The notes beneath the pieces are model-generated. The model was not told where the DNA came from. It ran no database searches and was given only the letters and a program-made list of their open reading frames with translations. From positions 434,001 to 498,000 of the forward strand of contig JAKOVH010000016.1 of the NCBI GenBank assembly GCA_029782145.1: DNA of 64,000 bases, in the 5' to 3' direction. The DNA comes from Actinomycetes bacterium. GTDB lineage: Bacteria > Actinomycetota > Acidimicrobiia > Acidimicrobiales > Acidimicrobilacustridaceae. The position numbers and the translations under genes are program-made. This document shows positions 9,609-16,827 of this stretch, one piece after another (position 1 is the first letter of the stretch; each line of letters opens with the position of its first letter).

Positions 9609-9673
9609 CCGCAGCCGTCACAGAAAGTGGCCGGACCGGCACGGAGCCGGCCCGGCCCGGCCGCCTGCCACCG

Positions 9674-10810
9674 ATGCGCCTTCCCATGCTCCGCACCGCC
9701 CCGCTCCGAGCCACCCGGCTGCTCGTCGTCGCGCTGGCGTCGATCACCGCTGTGGCGCTGCCCGTCGGGTCGGCCCGGTCGGCCGCCGCCGCCACCAGTG
9801 GCACCGCCGCCGCTACCGCCCGGCCGGTCGTGGTGCTCTACGGCGACAGCATCGCCGTGCAGACCGCCCCGGCGCTGCGCGAGCGGCTCGGTGACGCCTA
9901 CGACGTGCAGGTCCGGGCGTTCCCCGGCGCCGCGCTGTGCGACTACCTGCACCAGATCGACCAGGACCTCCAGCGATACGCCCCCGCCATGGTGCTGCTC
10001 GACTTCGGGGGCAACACCTTCACCCCCTGCACGAGGGTCGACGGCAGCATCGCCACCGCGGAGCAGCGCCTGGCCCGCTACGACGCCGACGCCCAGGCGG
10101 TCGCCGACCGGCTCGCCCCCCTGGGCATCCCCCTGGTGCTGGTCGGCATGCCTCCGGAGGCCGACGCCGCCACCGCACCGGCAGCGCTGCAGCCGCTGTG
10201 GGACCAGGTCGCGGCCCGCAACCGGGACCTCGGGCGAGACGTCTCGTCGTTCGACGCCGGGACGGCCGTCGCCGGGCCCGGCGGGTCGTGGGCCGACCGC
10301 CTGCCCTGCCTCCCCGACGAGGGGCCGGCCCAGGGCTGCGAGGGCGGCACGATCCGGGTGCGCGCCGACGACGGCCACCACTTCTGCCCGGCGAGGTCCA
10401 ACCCCTTCACCGGCGTGTGCAGCACGTGGTCGTCAGGTGGGCGGCGCTACGCCGACGCCATCGCCCGGTTCGTCACCGACCACCTCGGGGGTGCCCCGTT
10501 CGGCGCCATGCGAGCGACGAGCCCCGCACGGGCCCAGGTCCAGGTGTCCGGCTGGGCGATCGACCCCCTCGGGGGCGGGTCACCGATCTACGTGCGGGCC
10601 GAGGTCGACGGGACCCCCACGGCGGTGGGCGCCCTGGCCGCCACGCCGGTGCCCGCCGTCAGGGCGACGTACCGCTCCGAGGGCGCGAGCCACGGCTTCG
10701 ACCTCTCGCTCGACGTGGCCCGTGGGCACCACACGGTGTGCGTGACCGCCTTCCCGGTCGATGGGCCGCCCACCGCCCAGCTCGGCTGCCAGGAGCTCAC
10801 CGTCCGCTGA
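9674..10810 (+). CDS. Secreted SGNH/GDSL-like protein, copy 2, with C-terminal beta domain
   Basis: 378 residues from the ATG at 9674, which begins a clear signal peptide (LLVVALASITAVALPVGSARSAAAA). An in-frame upstream start at 9587 is possible but lies before the predicted transcription start. The SGNH domain opens with LYGDSIAVQTAPAL and shares CDYL, GGNTFTPC, CLPDEGP, RVRADDGHHFCP and WSSGGRRYADAI with copy 1. An extra C-terminal domain of about 100 residues (from VSGWAIDPLGGGSPIYVRAEVDG) has the repeated beta-strand look seen at the ends of actinobacterial secreted proteins. Probably a cell-surface hydrolase or acyltransferase. Confidence 0.78.
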   Translation: MRLPMLRTAPLRATRLLVVALASITAVALPVGSARSAAAATSGTAAATARPVVVLYGDSIAVQTAPALRERLGDAYDVQVRAFPGAALCDYLHQIDQDLQRYAPAMVLLDFGGNTFTPCTRVDGSIATAEQRLARYDADAQAVADRLAPLGIPLVLVGMPPEADAATAPAALQPLWDQVAARNRDLGRDVSSFDAGTAVAGPGGSWADRLPCLPDEGPAQGCEGGTIRVRADDGHHFCPARSNPFTGVCSTWSSGGRRYADAIARFVTDHLGGAPFGAMRATSPARAQVQVSGWAIDPLGGGSPIYVRAEVDGTPTAVGALAATPVPAVRATYRSEGASHGFDLSLDVARGHHTVCVTAFPVDGPPTAQLGCQELTVR

Positions 10811-10827
10811 GCAGCCGGCCCGCTGGC

Positions 10828-11715
10828 TCAGCCGGCCCGCTGGCGCCGCCGGTCGGCCCGGTCGGCCACGTCGGCGCAGGCCTCGAGCAGCGCCGGCACG
10901 AACTGGCCCGGGTCGACGGCGCACACGTCGTGGCCGCCGCTCACCGGGAACACGCGGGCCCCGGACACCATCTCGGCCATGGCCTGCTGGCGGGCGGGCG
11001 GCACGGTGGTGTCGAAGCGGGTGAGCACCACCGCGGCGGGCACGTCGAGCCCGCCGAGCCAGGGCCGGGAGTCGAACGACCCCACGGCGTGGCCGGCCTC
11101 GATCATGGCGCGCAGGTCGTTCAGCCGCGCCTGCTGGCGCGCCCAGGTGCCGAGCGGTGAGGTGTCGTAGCGCGACACCAGCACCCGCTCGGTGACGTGC
11201 TTGTGCATCCAGGTCGGGGTCGCCCGAGCGGCGAACGACAGGCCGGTCACCACGCCCTGCAGCGCCCGGTCGCCCCGATCGCGGAAGCGGGCGGCGGTGG
11301 CGCACAGCACCATGCCCCCCACGCGGTCCCGATGGCGCTCCCACAGCAGCTGGGCGATCGGGCCGCCCATCGAGTAGCCGACGGGGATCGCCGCCGCCAC
11401 ACCGAGCGCGTCGAGCAGGGCCGCGGCGTCGTCGGCGCAGTCCTCCAGCGTGAAGCGGCGCCAGCCGCGGATGCCGTGGCCGTGCCCCCGGTGGTCGATG
11501 CCGACGACGCGGAAGCGCTCGCCCAGCGGGCCGTAGGTGGCGAACCAGTTGAGCGCCGAGTTCGCCGTCCAGCCGTGCAGCAGCAACAGCGTGGGGGCGC
11601 CGGGCGGCCCCTCGACCTCGCGCACGAAGGTCGTGCCGCGCCCGGGCAGCTCGACGTAGCGCCCGTCGGGCATCCCGGGCGTCGGGAACGGTGCGGCGTC
11701 GGACATCTCGGTCAC
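10828..11715 (-). CDS. Alpha/beta hydrolase
   Basis: 295 residues with the alpha/beta-hydrolase signature: oxyanion-hole segment LLLLHGWTANSALNWF, DHRGHGHG, nucleophile elbow GYSMGGP (Ser near 117), acid region (VVLTRFDTTVPPARQ) and a C-terminal His (GGHDVCAVDPGQFVP). Substrate unknown; similar proteins are annotated as esterases or haloperoxidase-like enzymes. GTG start at 11715; a TAGCGT box lies 10 bases upstream, suggesting a leaderless or nearly leaderless transcript. It converges with the SGNH gene, 17 bases apart. A 15-base direct repeat (CAGCCGGCCCGCTGG, 18 bases apart) lies around its stop codon. Confidence 0.88.
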   Translation of the reverse strand: MTEMSDAAPFPTPGMPDGRYVELPGRGTTFVREVEGPPGAPTLLLLHGWTANSALNWFATYGPLGERFRVVGIDHRGHGHGIRGWRRFTLEDCADDAAALLDALGVAAAIPVGYSMGGPIAQLLWERHRDRVGGMVLCATAARFRDRGDRALQGVVTGLSFAARATPTWMHKHVTERVLVSRYDTSPLGTWARQQARLNDLRAMIEAGHAVGSFDSRPWLGGLDVPAAVVLTRFDTTVPPARQQAMAEMVSGARVFPVSGGHDVCAVDPGQFVPALLEACADVADRADRRRQRAG

Positions 11716-11816
11716 GGTGCCACCAACGCTACGGTGCCGCGGCGCCGTTGCGGGCTCGAGGGACCAGCGTCACGTCCGGCTCGGCCGAGGGCGCCAGCGT
11801 GGGGCCAGCGGTGCCC

Positions 11817-12287
11817 TCAGGCCTCGATCTCGACGACCTCGACCTTGAGGGCGGCGCCGGTGGGCGACTCGAACTCGACCCAGTCGCCGACCTGCGCGCC
11901 CATGAGCGCCCGGCCGAGCGGTGAGCCGGGGGTGAGCACCTCGACCTCGCCGTGACGCTCCTCGATGGACCCGATGAGGTAGCGCTCGGCGTCGTCGTCG
12001 CCCTCGTAGCGGATGTGCACGATGTGGCCCGGGGAGACCTCGTCGGTGCCGGCCGCCTCGATGATCTCGGCGTTCTCCAGCAGGGCCTGGAGGTCGCGGA
12101 TGCGGGCCTCCATCTTGCCCTGCTCCTCCTTGGCGGCGTGGTAGTCGCCGTTCTCCGACAGGTCGCCCAGCTCACGCGCCGCCTGGATCTTGCGGGCGAT
12201 CTCGACCCGCCCGTGGGTGGTGAGCTCCTCGAGCTCGGAGGTGAGGCGGTCGTGGGTGGTCTGCGAGAGGTGGTGCACGTCGGGCAT
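11817..12287 (-). CDS. greA: Transcription elongation factor GreA
   Basis: 156 residues. An N-terminal coiled coil carries the hallmark acidic tip ARELGDLSENGDYHAAKEEQ, followed by the FKBP-like C-terminal domain ending VEFESPTGAALKVEVVEIEA. It rescues backtracked RNA polymerase by stimulating transcript cleavage. The start at 12287 has TACCAT (12300-12295 on the minus strand) 7 bases ahead, consistent with a leaderless mRNA. It is divergent from the leuB leader and its promoter. Confidence 0.96.
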   Translation of the reverse strand: MPDVHHLSQTTHDRLTSELEELTTHGRVEIARKIQAARELGDLSENGDYHAAKEEQGKMEARIRDLQALLENAEIIEAAGTDEVSPGHIVHIRYEGDDDAERYLIGSIEERHGEVEVLTPGSPLGRALMGAQVGDWVEFESPTGAALKVEVVEIEA

Positions 12288-12345
12288 CGGACCGATGGTA
12301 GTGGCGTCGGCGCGGACCCGGACAGGCCCCTCGGGCCGGCGCGGC

Positions 12346-12351
12346 TACACT
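12346..12351 (+). promoter_or_regulatory. -10 box of the leuB leader transcript
   Basis: TACACT ends 8 bases before the ATG of the leader peptide at 12360, the same spacing seen before other leaderless genes in this window. No convincing -35 box was found. Confidence 0.5.
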
Positions 12352-12359
12352 CGGCGCTG

Positions 12360-12398
12360 ATGTACGCCCGTGCCCTGCAGGTAGCGAGCATTCGGTAG
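12360..12398 (+). CDS. Leader peptide upstream of leuB (12 codons), probable attenuator
   Basis: A 12-codon reading frame MYARALQVASIR with a stop at 12396-12398, immediately followed by two hairpins and a T-rich tail, then leuB. It starts 8 bases after a TACACT box, so it would be translated leaderless. The peptide contains branched-chain codons (Leu, Val, Ile) but no run of them, so control may depend on the ribosome position or on the nascent peptide rather than on several hungry codons. Existence of the frame and structures is seen; function is inferred. Confidence 0.55.
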   Translation: MYARALQVASIR

Positions 12399-12421
12399 CG
12401 CACGCCGGCCCCCGGTGTGCG
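12399..12421 (+). promoter_or_regulatory. Leader hairpin 1
   Basis: Ten base pairs (CGCACGCCGG / CCGGTGTGCG, one G-T pair) with a 3-base CCC loop, starting directly after the leader stop codon. A ribosome pausing at the end of the leader peptide would cover or open this stem. Its right arm can alternatively pair with GCGCACCGG copies at about 12466-12482. Confidence 0.55.
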
Positions 12422-12428
12422 CTCGTCG

Positions 12429-12461
12429 GCCGTCCACCTCGGTGGGCGGCTTTGTCGTTGT
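12429..12461 (+). terminator. Attenuator-type terminator before leuB
   Basis: Inverted repeat GCCGTCCACC / GGTGGGCGGC (about 9 usable pairs with a 4-base loop) followed at once by the T-rich tail TTTGTCGTTGT, rare in this GC-rich window. It lies 70 bases upstream of leuB and in its direction of transcription, so it fits an attenuator rather than the end of a gene. Confidence 0.55.
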
Positions 12462-12530
12462 ACGGGGCGCACCGGGCGAGCACGGCGCACCGGTCGCCCG
12501 CCGGCCAGGACCCATCCAGACGGAGCGAAC

Positions 12531-13511
12531 GTGAGCCACAAGATCGGTGTCATCCCCGGCGACGGGATCGGCCACGAGGTCATCCCCGAGGCGCTGAAGG
12601 TCGTGCGCGCCGCAGGGGTCGAGCTCGACACCGTCGACTACGACCTCGGCGGCGGCCGCTACCTGCGCGACGGCGTGGTGCTCGACGACGAGACCGTCGA
12701 GGAGTGGCGGCGCCTCGACGCCCTGCTGCTCGGCGCCGTGGGCACCCCCGACGTGCCGCCCGGCGTCATCGAGCGCGGCCTGCTGCTCAAGATGCGCTTC
12801 GACCTCGACCTCTACGTCAACCATCGGCCGTTCCTCGCCCCTGACGGCTCGCACGACTTCGTCGTCATCCGGGAGAACACCGAGGGCACCTACGCCGGCG
12901 AGGGCGGCTTCCTGCGCAAGGGCACCCCTCACGAGATCGCCACCCAGGGCTCGGTCAACACCCGCTTCGGCGTCGAGCGGTGCGTCCGCTACGCCTTCGA
13001 GCTGGCCCGCAGCCGCCCGAAGAAGCACCTCACCCTCGTGCACAAGACCAACGTGCTCACCTTCGCCGGCGACCTGTGGGAGCGGGCGTTCCACGAGGTG
13101 GCGGCCGAGTACCCCGACGTCGAGACCGCTTACAACCACGTCGACGCCGCCTGCATCTACTTCGTCGAGAGCCCGCAGCGCTACGACGTCATCGTCACCG
13201 ACAACCTCTTCGGCGACATCCTCACCGACCTGGGCGGCGCCGTGTCGGGCGGCATCGGGTTCGCCTCCTCCGGCAACCTCAACCCCGACCGCACCGGCCC
13301 GTCGATGTTCGAGCCGGTGCACGGCTCCGCGCCCGACATCGCCGGGCAGGGCAAGGCCAACCCCGTCGCCGCCATCCTCTCGGCGGCGATGATGCTCGAC
13401 TTCCTGGGCGAGGCCGACGCCGCCGCCCGCATCCGCAAGGCGTGCGCCGACACGGCCACGCTCACCGGCTCCACGACCGAGATCGGCGACCTCGTCGTCG
13501 CCCGCCTCTAG
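12531..13511 (+). CDS. leuB: 3-isopropylmalate dehydrogenase
   Basis: 326 residues, the short actinobacterial form. It oxidatively decarboxylates 3-isopropylmalate with NAD+ in leucine synthesis. Visible motifs: [20 protein letters not shown] at the start, [13 protein letters not shown], the catalytic Lys/Asp region ([15 protein letters not shown] and [15 protein letters not shown]) and [19 protein letters not shown]. The GTG at 12531 with CGGAGCG upstream is chosen; the frame is open to 12417 but that part belongs to the leader. First gene of leuB-ilvE-cimA. Confidence 0.97.
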   Translation: MSHKIGVIPGDGIGHEVIPEALKVVRAAGVELDTVDYDLGGGRYLRDGVVLDDETVEEWRRLDALLLGAVGTPDVPPGVIERGLLLKMRFDLDLYVNHRPFLAPDGSHDFVVIRENTEGTYAGEGGFLRKGTPHEIATQGSVNTRFGVERCVRYAFELARSRPKKHLTLVHKTNVLTFAGDLWERAFHEVAAEYPDVETAYNHVDAACIYFVESPQRYDVIVTDNLFGDILTDLGGAVSGGIGFASSGNLNPDRTGPSMFEPVHGSAPDIAGQGKANPVAAILSAAMMLDFLGEADAAARIRKACADTATLTGSTTEIGDLVVARL

Positions 13512-13525
13512 CCCGAGGGGGAACA

Positions 13526-14443
13526 GTGCCCATCACTCCGACCGACAAGATCTGGATGAACGGCGAGCTCGTCGACTGGGACGCCGCCCGCATCCACGTC
13601 CTGACCCACACCCTCCACTACGGCATGGGCGTGTTCGAGGGCATCCGGGCCTACGAGACGCCGGAGGGCCCGGCCGTGTTCCGCCTCACCGAGCACATGG
13701 CCCGCCTGCACAACTCCGCCAAGATCATGGCGATGGACCTGCCCTACTCCGTCGAGGAGCTGGTGCAGGCCACCAAGGACGTCGTGCGCGCCTCGGGGCT
13801 GCCGTCGGCCTACATCCGGCCCATCGCCTACTACGGCTACGGCGAGATGGGGCTCAACACCCTGCCGTGCTCGGTCGACGTGGCCATCGCCTGCTGGCCG
13901 TGGGGCGCGTACCTCGGCGAGGACGCCGTCACCAAGGGCGTGCGCATGAAGATCTCGTCGTGGACCCGCCACGACCACAACACCATGCCCCCGGCCGCCA
14001 AGACCACCGGCAACTACGTCAACTCGTCGCTCGCCAAGGTCGAGGCCCTCAAGGCCGGCTACGACGAGGCCATCATGCTCAGCCCGCAGGGCTTCGTGAG
14101 CGAGTGCACCGGCGAGAACATCTTCGTCGCCCGCGACGGCGTGCTCATCACCCCGCCCGTGGCCGCCGGGGCGCTGGAGGGCATCACCCAGGACAGCGTG
14201 ATCACCATCGCCCGTGACCTCGGCTTCGACATCCGCTTCGACTACCTCACCCGCAGCGACCTGTACGTGTGCGAGGAGATGTTCGTGTGCGGCACGGCGG
14301 CCGAGGTCTCGGCGGTGAACTCCGTCGACGACCGCGACATCCCCTGCCCCGGTCCCATGACCACCGCCATCGCCGCCGAGTACGCCAAGGCCGTGCGCGG
14401 CCAGGTCGACCGGTACAAGGACTGGTTGGAGCATGTCCACTGA
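13526..14443 (+). CDS. ilvE: Branched-chain amino acid aminotransferase
   Basis: 305 residues, class IV PLP fold. It transfers the last amino group in Leu, Ile and Val synthesis. Motifs: THTLHYGMGVFEGIRAYE, IRPIAYYG, the Lys-bearing KTTGNYVNSSLAKVEA region, and the GFVSECTGENIFVARDG segment typical of IlvE. The GTG at 13526 follows a GAGGGGG ribosome site and lies 14 bases after leuB. The 3' end overlaps cimA by 11 bases, a sign of translational coupling. Confidence 0.96.
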   Translation: MPITPTDKIWMNGELVDWDAARIHVLTHTLHYGMGVFEGIRAYETPEGPAVFRLTEHMARLHNSAKIMAMDLPYSVEELVQATKDVVRASGLPSAYIRPIAYYGYGEMGLNTLPCSVDVAIACWPWGAYLGEDAVTKGVRMKISSWTRHDHNTMPPAAKTTGNYVNSSLAKVEALKAGYDEAIMLSPQGFVSECTGENIFVARDGVLITPPVAAGALEGITQDSVITIARDLGFDIRFDYLTRSDLYVCEEMFVCGTAAEVSAVNSVDDRDIPCPGPMTTAIAAEYAKAVRGQVDRYKDWLEHVH

Positions 14444-16082
14444 ACCTGCCGTAGCCCGCCCCGGCGCCACTGCCGCGGGCACCCCCCAGCTCCCGGCGTC
14501 GGTGGAGATCTTCGACACCACCTTGCGCGACGGCGCCCAGTTCGAGGGCATCTCGCTCACCGTGGAGGACAAGCTGCGCGTCGCCGAGCAGCTCGAGTGG
14601 CTGGGCGTGCGCTGGATCGAGGGCGGCTACCCGCAGGCCAACCCCAAGGACGAGGAGTTCTTCCGGCGGGCGCCGCGCGACCTCGAGCTGGTCAACGCCG
14701 AGCTGGTGGCCTTCGGCTCCACTCGCCGCCCCGCCGGCAAGGTCGACGTCGACCCCACGCTCGCCGCGCTGGTCGGGGCCGGCACCTCCACGGTGTGCAT
14801 CGTGGGCAAGAGCTGGGACTTCCACGTCACCGAGGCGCTGCGCACCACCCTCGACGAGGGCGTGGCCATGGTGGGGGAGTCGGTCGCCTTCCTCAAGGCC
14901 GAGGGCCTGCGGGTCTTCTTCGACGCCGAGCACTTCTTCGACGGCTACAAGGCCAACCCCGAGTACGCCCTGCGGGTGCTGGAGGCGGCCGCGGTGAGCG
15001 GCGCCGACTGCGTCGTGCTGTGCGACACCAACGGCGGCTCGTTGCCCCACGAGGTGCAGCGCATCACTGGCGAGGTCGTGTCGTTCCTCCGAGGGGCCAC
15101 CGGGGTGGGCATCCACACCCAGAACGACTCGGGCTGCGCGGTGGCCAACTCGGTCGCCGCCGTGCTCGGCGGCGCCACCCAGGTGCAGGGCACGGTGAAC
15201 GGCTACGGCGAGCGCACCGGCAACGCCAACCTCATGACGGTGATCCCCGACCTCACCCTCAAGCTCGGCGTGGCCACCCTGCCCGAGGGCCACATGGAGC
15301 GCCTCACCCTGGTGAGCCACCGGGTGGCCGAGCTGGTGAACCTGCCGCCGCACCCGGCCGACCCCTTCGTGGGCATGTCCGCCTTCGCCCACAAGGGAGG
15401 CCTGCACACCTCGGCCCTGGGCCGGGCGGGCGGCGCCACCTACGAGCACGTCGACCCCGCCGTCGTGGGCAACCACACCCGGGTGCTGGTGTCCGACCTC
15501 GGCGGCCGGGCCGGCATGGCCATGAAGGCGGCCGAGTTCGGGGTCGAGCTCGACGACCGGGCGGCCGCGTCGCTGTCGGAGGACCTCAAGCGCCTCGAGT
15601 CCGAGGGCTGGACCTACGAGGCCGCCGACGCCTCCCTCGAGCTGCTCATGCGCCGGGCCGCCGGCTGGGAGCAGCCGTTCTTCCAGGTCGAGGCCTACCG
15701 GGTGTCGAGCTACCACCGCGAGGGCCCGGTGATGCCCGACGACCAGGTGGAGGTCACCACCGAGGCCACGGTGAAGCTGTGGGTGGGCGGCGAGCGCCTC
15801 GCCGCGGTGGGGGAGGGCAACGGCCCGGTCAACGCCCTGGATGCGGCCGTGCGCCGGGCGCTGAACGGCCGCTTCCCGGCGCTCACCCGCATCCACCTCA
15901 CCGACTTCAAGGTGCGGGTGGTCGACGGCGGCGCCGCCACCGGCGCGGTGGTGCGGGTCCTCATCGACTCCACCGACGGCGAGCGGGTCTGGACCACCGT
16001 CGGGGTCGACAGCAACGTCATCGAGGCGTCGTGGCAGGCCCTCATGGACTCGCTCCAGTTCGGCCTGCTCCACGCCGGGTAG
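14433..16082 (+). CDS. cimA: (R)-citramalate synthase
   Basis: 549 residues. The HMGL-like barrel (about 24-300) shows FDTTLRDGAQFEGIS, the DTNGGSLPHEV metal-site region and GIHTQNDSGCAVANS. A C-terminal LeuA-type regulatory domain (about 420-545) follows. The spacing and the FEGISLT variant match CimA rather than LeuA. It condenses pyruvate with acetyl-CoA to citramalate, feeding isoleucine via 2-oxobutanoate and sharing LeuCD and LeuB with leucine synthesis, which explains its place in this operon. The main alternative is a divergent 2-isopropylmalate synthase. Confidence 0.9.
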   Translation: MSTEPAVARPGATAAGTPQLPASVEIFDTTLRDGAQFEGISLTVEDKLRVAEQLEWLGVRWIEGGYPQANPKDEEFFRRAPRDLELVNAELVAFGSTRRPAGKVDVDPTLAALVGAGTSTVCIVGKSWDFHVTEALRTTLDEGVAMVGESVAFLKAEGLRVFFDAEHFFDGYKANPEYALRVLEAAAVSGADCVVLCDTNGGSLPHEVQRITGEVVSFLRGATGVGIHTQNDSGCAVANSVAAVLGGATQVQGTVNGYGERTGNANLMTVIPDLTLKLGVATLPEGHMERLTLVSHRVAELVNLPPHPADPFVGMSAFAHKGGLHTSALGRAGGATYEHVDPAVVGNHTRVLVSDLGGRAGMAMKAAEFGVELDDRAAASLSEDLKRLESEGWTYEAADASLELLMRRAAGWEQPFFQVEAYRVSSYHREGPVMPDDQVEVTTEATVKLWVGGERLAAVGEGNGPVNALDAAVRRALNGRFPALTRIHLTDFKVRVVDGGAATGAVVRVLIDSTDGERVWTTVGVDSNVIEASWQALMDSLQFGLLHAG

Positions 16083-16096
16083 TAGCTTCGCCGCCG

Positions 16097-16654
16097 ATGG
16101 CCGCACCCGACTACGTGCCGACGCCCACCGACGAGCAGCCTCGCGTCTACACCTCGCCTCCGTGGCGGGGCGACACCTGGCTGGCCGACCGGCCCGCCGA
16201 GCTCGACGGCCGCCAGCCCGTCGGCCCCCGCCTCGGCGTGCCGGGCCCCGACCAGGGCTACGCCCTCAAGCTGGCCCGCCGGTTCGAGGGCAAGCTCGTG
16301 CTCACCCCGGGCGAGCACGAGGACGACGTGCTCAGCGGCTGCATGGCCATCGCCACCCGCCGGGCCGCCCTGTTCGGGCGGGCCCCGGTCATCCACGACC
16401 TCACCCTCGCCCTCAACCTGTGGGGCTTCCTCTCCGAGGCGCCGGCCGACGTCGTCGCCGCCCGCAAGGAGCTCTTCGCCGCCGTGGCGAGCCCCCACCA
16501 CTACGTCGAGCGGCGGGCCCTCGTCGACTCGGTGCCCGACGACGTGCTGCGCATGACCCCGGCCGAGGTCGCCACCATCGCCCGCACCGAGCCGGGCCGG
16601 GTGCTCGCCTTCGCCAAGGCCATCAAGGCCGGCTCCGCCGTCGTCACCGACTGA
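16097..16654 (+). CDS. Conserved hypothetical protein
   Basis: 185 residues with no signal peptide or membrane segment. Opens with a Pro/Thr-rich stretch (PTPTDEQPRVYTSPPWRG), then a helical, charged body (YALKLARRFEGKL, EDDVLSGCMAIATRRAALFGRAP). I do not recognise a family. A TAGCTT box (16083-16088) ends 8 bases before the ATG, so it may have its own leaderless transcript besides read-through from cimA, whose stop codon overlaps the box. High codon GC bias supports a real gene. Confidence 0.75.
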   Translation: MAAPDYVPTPTDEQPRVYTSPPWRGDTWLADRPAELDGRQPVGPRLGVPGPDQGYALKLARRFEGKLVLTPGEHEDDVLSGCMAIATRRAALFGRAPVIHDLTLALNLWGFLSEAPADVVAARKELFAAVASPHHYVERRALVDSVPDDVLRMTPAEVATIARTEPGRVLAFAKAIKAGSAVVTD

Positions 16655-16724
16655 CGACGCCCCCGCCGGCCGCCCCCCGGCCGCACCCCCCGCCGGCACC
16701 CCCGGCACCCCCCATCTCCGTTCT

Positions 16725-16764
16725 TGTGCCCGTTTCTGTCCCTCCCGGGACAGAAGCGGGCACA
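16725..16764. terminator. Long hairpin between hypothetical gene and gltX
   Basis: Arms 16725-16741 and 16748-16764, 17 pairs with a single G-T pair, 6-base loop CTCCCG. No T-tract follows. It sits 70 bases after the upstream stop codon and 50 bases before the gltX promoter, so it probably ends the leuB-side transcript. Confidence 0.5.
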
Positions 16765-16813
16765 GGTTCGGGTGACCGATGGTGCGCGGCCGGGAGCGCC
16801 GGGGGCGCGACGG

Positions 16814-16819
16814 TACGAT
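16814..16819 (+). promoter_or_regulatory. -10 box of leaderless gltX transcript
   Basis: TACGAT ends 8 bases before the GTG of gltX, and no ribosome site precedes that GTG. Confidence 0.5.
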
Positions 16820-16827
16820 CGGCCCCT

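Noticed and set aside
12417..12530. Longer N-terminus for leuB
   Set aside because: The stretch overlaps leader hairpins, and the LeuB family begins at the GTG at 12531 with a ribosome site.
12288..12530. T-box riboswitch before leuB
   Set aside because: No T-box bulge sequence or specifier stem was found; the leader peptide plus two stems explains the gap better.
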